From Candidatus Pseudoscillospira falkowii (GTDB taxonomy: Bacteria > Bacillota > Clostridia > Oscillospirales > Oscillospiraceae): a DNA stretch of 64,000 nucleotides. The stretch is taken from contig CAJFFX010000003.1 in the NCBI GenBank assembly GCA_904374485.1, positions 1 through 64,000 of the forward strand. The letters run 5' to 3'. Shown here in pieces: positions 57,008-64,000 of this stretch (position 1 is its first letter; each line of letters opens with the position of its first letter). The notes beneath the pieces were generated by a model. That model had not been told where the DNA came from. It ran no database searches and was given only the letters and a program-made list of their open reading frames with translations. Made by a program: the position numbers and the translations under genes.

Positions 57008-57766
57008 ATGACGATGGATCCTGCCCGCTTTTCCCGGCCGCTCTGCGTTCTGTGCCCCATTCTGGGGGCGGCCGGCTTTTTCTTCCGCACGCTTCAGCTG
57101 CGCACCGGCTTTGAAGCCGATACCGGCCTGGCGATCCCCGGAAATCTTCCCGGCCAACTGGCGCTGCTGGCAGCTGCCCTGACCGCCCTCTGCGCTGCCC
57201 TGGCCGCTCTGGCCCTTCCCGCACCGAAGGGGCCGGCTGACCTGGAGCGCTTTCGCTTTCCCTTTCGGCCGACACAGATCGTTTACGCCGCGCTGACTGC
57301 GGCGGCCGGTCTCGTGCTGTTTTCCGCCGGGCCGCTGGGGCCGCGTCTCTCCCCCCTTCTGGCCGCGGTATGCCTGATGACCGCCCTGTACGCCCTGCTG
57401 CTGCCCCTGTCGGGCAGGCGGCTGCGCATCGTGTTTCTCATGGAGCACACGCTTTTCTATGTCGTGCTGCTCATTCTTCTCTTCAGCCGCCGCAGCACCG
57501 ATCCGGTGTGGATGGATTTCTGGCCCCAGCTGCTGGCCCTGTGCGCCGTTGCGCTGGCGCTGTGCGCTCTGTCTGCCGCGGCCTGCGGCGTCGGGAAAAT
57601 ACGCAGGGGGCTCTTCTTCCTGCTGTGCGGCGGCGCGTGGAGCATAATTGCAGCGGCGGACTGCTGCACGCCCTCCGCCCTGCCGGCGCTCCTGCTCTTT
57701 GCGGCGGCGGCCGTGCTCCTGCTCTCCTGCGCCCTGCGCGCGGCAAAGGGCGGCGACACACCATAA
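57008..57766 (+). CDS. Multi-TM hypothetical membrane protein
   Basis: Seven or so hydrophobic segments; RBS AAGGGG upstream. Confidence 0.6.
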   Translation: MTMDPARFSRPLCVLCPILGAAGFFFRTLQLRTGFEADTGLAIPGNLPGQLALLAAALTALCAALAALALPAPKGPADLERFRFPFRPTQIVYAALTAAAGLVLFSAGPLGPRLSPLLAAVCLMTALYALLLPLSGRRLRIVFLMEHTLFYVVLLILLFSRRSTDPVWMDFWPQLLALCAVALALCALSAAACGVGKIRRGLFFLLCGGAWSIIAAADCCTPSALPALLLFAAAAVLLLSCALRAAKGGDTP

Positions 57767-57788
57767 AGGAAAACAATCGGAAGTAATA

Positions 57789-57819
57789 AAAAGCGGGGAC
57801 GGCAACCGTCCCCGCTTTT
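57789..57819. terminator. Bidirectional terminator
   Basis: AAAAGCGGGGACGG-CAA-CCGTCCCCGCTTTT. Confidence 0.8.
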
Positions 57820-57964
57820 TATTTGGATGGAAGATTTTGATGAAAAGAAGACTTTAACTGTGTTCAGTTATCAGGATACCGGCGGAATATTACAAAACAA
57901 AGCAGGAATTGTTACAAAAGTATTAAATCTCAAAAAACTTTTTCTGACCGCAGCGGCGGCGCGC

Positions 57965-58237
57965 TCACTGCCCGGCTTTTCCCGCCTGCTTTCCGCCGCA
58001 GGCGGCGCCGTCGCACAGGCCGGGGGTGGTGGGGTCGGCAAACACCGCCAGGACCGCCAGCGCCGCCGTGGCCAGCTGCACGGGGTTGCGCAGCACATCC
58101 AGCGCACAGGACGCCAGCGCCGGCCAGCTGACAAGGCTCCGAGGATCCACGCCCAGCGCCGTCAACGCGACGGAGACCAGTCCGATCCAAAACCAGGGGT
58201 TTTTCATCCGCGCTGCAAGATCCAGTTTTCTGCCCAT
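57965..58237 (-). CDS. Phi LC3-type phage holin-like protein
   Basis: MKNPWFWIGLVSVALTALGVDPRSLVSWPAL...NPVQLATAALAVLAVFADPTTPGLCDG. Confidence 0.8.
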   Translation of the reverse strand: MGRKLDLAARMKNPWFWIGLVSVALTALGVDPRSLVSWPALASCALDVLRNPVQLATAALAVLAVFADPTTPGLCDGAACGGKQAGKAGQ

Positions 58238-58333
58238 GAAGATCCCTCCTTTTCCGGGGGCGGCGCCCCAGATCCATTTTATGCACCGCCTTTCCGCCGC
58301 GTTCCCCGCCCCGGCCCGCAAAAAGGGAGCCGT

Positions 58334-58798
58334 TCAAGGGCACTCCCGCTCCCGGCGCAGGGCGCCGAAAAATTCCTTCAGCACGGCGGCGCATTCCTCC
58401 TCCAACACGCCGCCCACCACGGCCGGACGGTTGGGGAAATCCTCCATAAAAAGATTCATCACGCCGCCCACGGCGCCCATGACGCTGTCCCGGGCACCGA
58501 AATACACCCGGCCGATGCGGGCGTTGAGGATCGCGCCGGCGCACATGGGGCAGGGCTCCAGCGTCACATACAGGGAAGCATCCGCCAGCCGCCAGCTGCC
58601 CGCCGCCGCGTTGGCCTGGGCGATGGCCTCCATTTCCGCATGGGACGCCGTGGCTTTCTTTTCCTCCCGACAGTTGCGGCCTTCGCCGATGATGCGGCCG
58701 TTCTGCACGATCACGCAGCCCACCGGCACCTCACCCTGCTCCGCCGCCTCCCGGGCCAGCTCCAGCGCCCGGCGCATATACGCTTCATGCTCCTCCAT
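58334..58798 (-). CDS. tadA: tRNA-specific adenosine deaminase
   Basis: MRRALELAREAAEQGEVPVGCVIV; SHAEMEAIAQA; TLEPCPMCAGAILNARIGRVYFGA. Confidence 0.93.
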   Translation of the reverse strand: MEEHEAYMRRALELAREAAEQGEVPVGCVIVQNGRIIGEGRNCREEKKATASHAEMEAIAQANAAAGSWRLADASLYVTLEPCPMCAGAILNARIGRVYFGARDSVMGAVGGVMNLFMEDFPNRPAVVGGVLEEECAAVLKEFFGALRRERECP

Positions 58799-58917
58799 GA
58801 TCTCCCCTCCTTTTTCAACAGCGTACCATATTTTAGAAAATTTGGGAAGAGCTGTATAACCCCCGGCATATTCGTCCAAACTGAGCATAGCATAAAAGTA
58901 CAAGGAGTGGATGCCAC

Positions 58918-59175
58918 GTGGGCCATAAAGCGGTGCTTTTCAAAAAGCGGCGCGCGCCGGACAGCGAGCTGGACGATCTGCTGCAGTCCCTTTCCTGTAC
59001 CCAGCGCGAGATCGATCAGGCCTATAACCGGTTCAATTTCACCAGCGACCCGGACTTGATCGAATCCTGCGTCTATGAGATCTCCGCGCTGCAGTGCCGC
59101 TACAATTATCTGCTGCGGCGGGTCAAGGAACACCGCGGCGCAGCCCTGCGGCCGCTGCCGCCGCGCGAGGTCTGA
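58918..59175 (+). CDS. DUF2508 (YaaL-like) protein, GTG start
   Basis: DDLLQSLSCTQREIDQAYNRFNFTSDPDLIESCVYEISALQCRYNYLLRRVKE. Confidence 0.8.
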   Translation: MGHKAVLFKKRRAPDSELDDLLQSLSCTQREIDQAYNRFNFTSDPDLIESCVYEISALQCRYNYLLRRVKEHRGAALRPLPPREV

Positions 59176-59202
59176 CGGAGCCGAAAGGACGGAAGCTGAT
59201 CT

Positions 59203-59472
59203 ATGTCGATCCCGGAACAAATCTTTCTCATCATCGCCCTGCTGTTTTTTCTGCTGGCGGGCATTAAGCTGTTTTCCGCGCCGCTGCGCCTGGCAGCGAA
59301 GGTGGCGCTGAACACTGCTCTGGGCTTTCTCGCCCTGGTAGCTCTGGACCTGTTCAGCCCGATTTTGGGCATCCATGTGGCCGTGACGGGGCTCAATGCA
59401 CTGATCGTGGGCGTCCTGGGGCTGCCCGGGCTGGGACTGCTGATCCTGATGCAGTGGGTCTTCCTCTCATAG
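59203..59472 (+). CDS. bofA: Pro-sigma-K processing inhibitor BofA family protein
   Basis: LGFLALVALDLFSPILGIHVAVTGLNALIVGVLGLPGLGLLILMQWVF; follows yaaL-like gene. Confidence 0.85.
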   Translation: MSIPEQIFLIIALLFFLLAGIKLFSAPLRLAAKVALNTALGFLALVALDLFSPILGIHVAVTGLNALIVGVLGLPGLGLLILMQWVFLS

Positions 59473-59695
59473 CCGCTACATACCTCCCCGCCCGCAAAGC
59501 GCGCAGGCGGGGTCCGCTTTTTTGCACCGCAGGCCGCCCGAAAGGGCGGCTTTTTTTCGCAGCGCGGCCAAAGTTTCAAAAATTCCCCTCTTCCTTTTTT
59601 CTCTGAAAATGGTATAATGATTTTAATTTTATCCGTTCCTTTGTTTCCGCCTGCGGCGGCATGTGAACATACAAGTACTTATGAGGAGGTTCCCC

Positions 59696-60562
59696 ATGGC
59701 AAGCATCAAATTTCTGATCGATTCTTCCGCCGATATTCCCGCGGACCTGCTGGAAGGCACCGGCATCGAAGTGCTGCATTTCCCCATCGTGGTGGACGGC
59801 CGCGAATATTTCGACGGCCAGGACTTCACGCCCCAAGAATTCTACCAGATCCTGGCCCAGGCCAAGGCCATTCCCACCCATTCCCAGCTGACGCCCTTCT
59901 TCTTTGTGGAGCAGTACGAAAAAGCCTTTTCCGAAGGTTGCGGCGAGCTGATCTACACCACGATCAATTCCAAAGGCTCCGCCACCAACCAGAATGCCAA
60001 CCAGGCCATCGACATGTTCTTTGAGGAGCACCCCGAGGCCAGGGACAAGCTGCACATCACCGTCATCGACTCCAAGACTTATACCATGGCCTATGGCTAC
60101 ATCGTGCTGGAAGCCGCCAAGGCGGTGAAAAACGGCGCCACGGCGGACGAAGCCGTCGCCATGATCCGCGACTGGCTCGACCATGTGCGCATTTTGTTTA
60201 CCCCCTATGATCTGAAATACGCCAAGAAATCCGGCCGGATCAGCGCAGCGGCCGCCGTGCTGGGCGACGCGCTGGGCATCCACCCCATCATGTCCTTCCC
60301 CAACGGCGATTCCAAGGTCCTCGCCAAGGTCCGCGGCGACAAGGCCCTGGTGCCCGCCATGCTGAAGATCGCCAAAAAGGAGCGCAAAGAAGGCACCCCC
60401 TACATCCAGATCATGGGCTCCTACGACGTCTGGAACGAAGAACTGACCGCGGCCTGCCCGGAAGCTCTGGGCGAAGCGCCTGTCCTGTCCTACTACATCG
60501 GCGGCACTATTTCCATCAACGCCGGCCCCAACGTCGTCGGCCTGATCTATTATATGCCGTAA
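59696..60562 (+). CDS. DegV family protein
   Basis: MASIKFLIDSSADIPADLLEGTGIEVLHFPIVVDGREYFDG; C-terminal NAGPNVVGLIYYMP. Confidence 0.93.
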   Translation: MASIKFLIDSSADIPADLLEGTGIEVLHFPIVVDGREYFDGQDFTPQEFYQILAQAKAIPTHSQLTPFFFVEQYEKAFSEGCGELIYTTINSKGSATNQNANQAIDMFFEEHPEARDKLHITVIDSKTYTMAYGYIVLEAAKAVKNGATADEAVAMIRDWLDHVRILFTPYDLKYAKKSGRISAAAAVLGDALGIHPIMSFPNGDSKVLAKVRGDKALVPAMLKIAKKERKEGTPYIQIMGSYDVWNEELTAACPEALGEAPVLSYYIGGTISINAGPNVVGLIYYMP

Positions 60563-60583
60563 TCTCTTTTCGTCGTTTCCCCT

Positions 60584-60608
60584 GTGCGGCAGGCATGCCT
60601 GCCGCACA
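60584..60608 (+). terminator. Intrinsic terminator
   Basis: TGTGCGGCAGGC-A-T-GCCTGCCGCACA then TTTTTTC. Confidence 0.75.
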
Positions 60609-60813
60609 TTTTTTCACGCCGAAATCAAATATTAAAAATGAGTATTAAAGAGTATAATTAAGAAAATCAAAGAAAACACGAGATATGCTTTCAAAAGTAA
60701 AAAATTTTGTTGACATGCGGGGAACAACGTGCTATAAATAATCTTGCTTTCCGTACAAACGGGAAGCTTTTATCCTGTTTTTTCAAAATTGATAATAAAC
60801 GGAGGAAAACTTT

Positions 60814-61245
60814 ATGTCCACTTATATGGCAAAGAAGGGCGATATCGTCCGCAAGTGGTATATCCTGGACGCAGCCGGCAAGCCCCTGGGCAAGACCGCC
60901 GTGGTCGCCGCCGACCTGCTGCGCGGCAAGCGCAAGCCCGAATATACCCCCAACGCCGACTGCGGCGACAACGTGGTGATCATCAACGCCGCCAAGGCCG
61001 TGCTCACCGGCAAGAAGGGTACTCAGAAGTTCTACCGCACCCACTCCGGCTGGGTGGGCGGCCTGAAGGAAACGCCTTACTACATTATGATGCAGGAAAA
61101 GCCCGCGCTGGCCATGCGCGTGGCTGTCCGCGGTATGCTGCCCAAGAACTCCCTGGGCAGAACTTCCCTGACCCGCCTGCACATCTATGCAGACGCAAAC
61201 TTCGAGCAGCAGGCCCAGAAGCCTGAGGCTTACGCAGTCGACTAA
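60814..61245 (+). CDS. rplM: Ribosomal protein L13
   Basis: MAKKGDIVRKWYILDAAGKPLGKTAVVAADLLRGK; VRGMLPKNSLGR. Confidence 0.97.
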   Translation: MSTYMAKKGDIVRKWYILDAAGKPLGKTAVVAADLLRGKRKPEYTPNADCGDNVVIINAAKAVLTGKKGTQKFYRTHSGWVGGLKETPYYIMMQEKPALAMRVAVRGMLPKNSLGRTSLTRLHIYADANFEQQAQKPEAYAVD

Positions 61246-61261
61246 TAGGAGGTAGACGAGA

Positions 61262-61666
61262 ATGTATACGAGCAAGAAGCCTTATCAGTACGGCACCGGC
61301 AGAAGAAAGTCCTCCGTTGCCCGCGTCCACCTGTTTGAGGGCGGCAGCGGTTCCATCACCATCAACGGCCGCGATATCGACGATTATTTCGGCCTGGAGA
61401 CCCTGAAGATGGTCGTCCGCCAGCCCCTGGAGGCCACCGGCACCATCGGCAAGGTCGACATTTCGGCCACCGTCACCGGCGGCGGCGTTTCCGGCCAGGC
61501 CGGCGCTCTGCGCCACGGCATCGCCCGCGCCCTGCTGAGCGTCGATCCCGCATACCGCACCATTCTGAAGCAGGCCGGTTTCCTGACCCGCGACCCCAGA
61601 ATGAAGGAAAGAAAGAAGTACGGCTTGAAAGCTGCAAGACGTGCTCCCCAGTTCTCCAAGAGATAA
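61262..61666 (+). CDS. rpsI: Ribosomal protein S9
   Basis: [49 protein letters not shown]; ends RRAPQFSKR. Confidence 0.97.
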   Translation: MYTSKKPYQYGTGRRKSSVARVHLFEGGSGSITINGRDIDDYFGLETLKMVVRQPLEATGTIGKVDISATVTGGGVSGQAGALRHGIARALLSVDPAYRTILKQAGFLTRDPRMKERKKYGLKAARRAPQFSKR

Positions 61667-61679
61667 TTACTCTCAAGCA

Positions 61680-61712
61680 AAAACCCTGGAACCGCAATGG
61701 TTCCAGGGTTTT
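61680..61712 (+). terminator. Intrinsic terminator of rplM-rpsI
   Basis: AAAACCCTGGAACC-GCAAT-GGTTCCAGGGTTTT. Confidence 0.85.
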
Positions 61713-61870
61713 CTTTTTTTGTTTCTGCCGCAAATCTGACGCAAACAGGGCGTTTTTCATTGAAATCTGCGTTCCCTCCTGCATCTGTCTGTAATGGTTC
61801 AACTATCCAGACAGACCGCAATGGAATGGAGAAGGTCAGTGCATAAATGCACTGGCCTTCTTTTTTTGCG

Positions 61871-62713
61871 TTACATATAGATCTTGGGTTGGTCTACTTG
61901 TCTTATATCAATGCGATATATCCCAGAATTATATCCCGTATTGACTACTTTCATATAAAAGTAATTCCCGATTCGGTATAAAAATTCATCATCTGACCCT
62001 GCTCCTCCGCCGCGAGCAATCCGGATGAATTTGTCATCGGATGCATTGTACCTGTAAATGGTATATCCGTCTTCACGATTTGATATAAAACCCATGAAAT
62101 CTTTGTCGATCAGATAAGAACTTTTTTCTACCTTGAACTCACTATCTACAAGTTGACGCAATTTATAAGTAGGAGGGGCGTCGGGGGAACTAAAAGTCAC
62201 AACTCCAAGTTCAACTATCGAATTATTTAAAGCCTCAATGGTATAGCAAATAGTTCCTTCACTTACTGAATAAATCCCTCCAGAACGCCACTTGTCGGAA
62301 AAGCCACTAAAGATGGTAATACCTAAAGATTCAAGGCGTGAATCCGAGTCTGTTCGTGTTGGGTCTGATAGGATAATCGTAGTCTTTTGGTTTGTATCAT
62401 AACAGAAAATATAGTGACGACTGTCTTCAGGATTTCTTGCAATGAACACGACATATTTACCATAACTCGTTGCAGAAAAGGCATCTGTTATGGTGATATT
62501 CTGATAACGAATAGGGGACTTTTCCTTAGATTTAAGGTTGACAGCATATAGTTTTCCTTCTTGGATAACAGGTAAGAAATAACTGTCCAAAAAGCCACCT
62601 CGTATACCACGGTCAGAAGATGAAGAACATTTTAGTTTAGGCAGTTCTCCATTGCAGATGTGATCAACTTGATCTGTGTCTATAAGCGAGTACATATCAG
62701 CATTGCCGAACAC
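61871..62713 (-). pseudogene. Beta-propeller/DUF5050-like protein, apparently 5' truncated
   Basis: Begins abruptly (GTG) without a signal peptide; frame stays open upstream (AVYFTRDVFGNADMYSLID) into sequence that codes for a hydrolase remnant on the other strand. Confidence 0.55.
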
Positions 62714-62730
62714 ATCGCGGGTGAAGTAGA

Positions 62731-62923
62731 CTGCGGAAGAGAGGATACTCTGATTCTTTGTGGGGAGAAGGACAGAGCAAACAGGAAATCAGCCCAATTT
62801 TTCGCTCAGCACATTCAGGGGGCGGAGTCGCGGATCCTAAAACACACTGGTCATATCGTGAATGAGGAAGCGCCCCAAACTCTGGCAGAACAGTTGAATG
62901 CCTTTTACGAGCGGCATCCGTGA
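62731..62923 (+). pseudogene. C-terminal remnant of an alpha/beta hydrolase
   Basis: EDTLILCGEKDRANRKSAQFFAQHIQGAESRILKHTGHIVNEEAPQTLAEQLNAF resembles the C-terminus of the 14538-15200 hydrolase (VFIVCGRKDRANQKAAKMLANTIPNARLFFVENAGHEVNIDAPETLADLM). Confidence 0.8.
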
Positions 62924-63120
62924 CACATAGATTCATTTGCAACGCCGTGGGGAGCAGGGGCTTGATATCTATGTGACGAGTGGAGGTTTGCAGCGAGCAT
63001 CTCAGCAATTTCAGGACAGTTTCTTGTTATGTATCCGCAATCCCGGCGATCAATTCCACGCGCGTTTCCAATCTCGGTTTGTCATCGGTGGCCGATTCTA
63101 CCTGTGCATGGACAAAAGAA

Positions 63121-63156
63121 AAAAGCAGCCGTTTCTCTCTTGAAACGGCTGCTTTT
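63121..63156. terminator. Terminator downstream of the DUF gene at 63177
   Basis: AAAAGCAGCCGTTTC-TCTCTT-GAAACGGCTGCTTTT. Confidence 0.75.
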
Positions 63157-63176
63157 TGGCAATAGAAAAGATGTCT

Positions 63177-63974
63177 TTACTTGAAAGTATCAATCAGTTC
63201 TTTCAGATAATTTGCTGGGTCAACATTATCTTCGTCAACAAATCCGCCAACGGAAATGTTATACAGTATGCCATCATTTACGAAATAGGCGCTTGCTCTG
63301 CCAATGGTATCGTAAACAGCAAACTTAGCAGCTATGCCATTTGTTTCGCTCACATATTCGGAGAGAATTGCGTCCTTTTCCATCAACTCCGGGTTTAGTA
63401 TCTGAGCAATCTGTTGGTATGTGTCAGATGTACCGATAGACACATACACGGACATATCAATATAGCCGGACATCGTTGCTCCAGTATCATGCCTGCTATA
63501 AAGAGTAACAGAGGTAATCGGGTTTTCCCCTTTCAAATAAGAGCCTTGAATATCGACGCCTTGGCCAAATATTGTGTTCTCAAGCTGCTCACTAATCAGC
63601 AAATCTACATCAAGATACTTTTCCGCTTCACCGTATGTTGCTTTATAGGTCTGATATGGTTTGACTTTGAGTTCTTCCAAAGCGTATGCGGAGATTGTTT
63701 TAGGCTCCACCTTTGCGCCTACTTCATAAGACGGCAATTCGGTATGTCGGTTAGCGATAAAAACATGGTAAAGATATGCCGCTGCCGCAACGGCGGAAAA
63801 TGCAAGCGCCATAATTACGGCAGCAATCAGCACGGTTTTCAATTTCCGCCTCAGAGCAAAAGCGCGAGAATAAGTGTCTACTTCATTGTCAACACGATAA
63901 TCATAGGTGGCAGCTTCCTCATAATACTTGTTATCGACTTCGGTTATTGCTTCGGAAAACAGCTTGGCGTTCAT
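63177..63974 (-). CDS. Single-TM protein, anti-sigma-factor/DUF4367-like
   Basis: N-terminal cytosolic region, TM (LKTVLIAAVIMALAFSAVAAAAYLYHVF), extracytoplasmic C-terminal domain. Confidence 0.55.
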   Translation of the reverse strand: MNAKLFSEAITEVDNKYYEEAATYDYRVDNEVDTYSRAFALRRKLKTVLIAAVIMALAFSAVAAAAYLYHVFIANRHTELPSYEVGAKVEPKTISAYALEELKVKPYQTYKATYGEAEKYLDVDLLISEQLENTIFGQGVDIQGSYLKGENPITSVTLYSRHDTGATMSGYIDMSVYVSIGTSDTYQQIAQILNPELMEKDAILSEYVSETNGIAAKFAVYDTIGRASAYFVNDGILYNISVGGFVDEDNVDPANYLKELIDTFK

Positions 63975-64000
63975 GTAAGCCCCCCTTTTTCTATCAAGTG

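Overview
GC-rich chromosomal window from an anaerobic, probably spore-forming Firmicute; the mix of HydABC, V-type ATPase, SpoIID, BofA and SLH proteins suggests Clostridia, possibly Oscillospirales (inference). Most of it is ordinary core gene content: a tryptophan-type ABC transporter under a T-box, an electron-bifurcating-type [FeFe] hydrogenase operon, htpG, a ThrE-type exporter pair, HtrA proteases, a complete V-type ATPase operon, PanK-II, carbamate kinase, ychF, thrS under a T-box, a two-component system, rplM-rpsI, and several repressor-plus-effector modules. The best candidate for an undescribed system is at 41.15-43.5 kb. A tyrosine recombinase sits next to a ~300-bp segment bounded by a perfect 23-bp inverted repeat. 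Each repeat copy has recombinase-site architecture, and the segment carries an outward sigma-A-like promoter and an oppositely facing terminator. It lies upstream of a gene of five tandem zinc-ribbon repeats, and looks like an invertible on/off switch. Other notable items: an array of about eight consecutive hairpins inside the V-ATPase operon; two T-boxes with readable specifier codons (UGG and ACC); a HydB fused to an NfnB/GltD-like module; a CIRCE element before htpG; and a breakpoint near 62.72 kb joining two truncated genes. No rRNA, tRNA or CRISPR array was seen. All calls come from reading the sequence; no searches were run.
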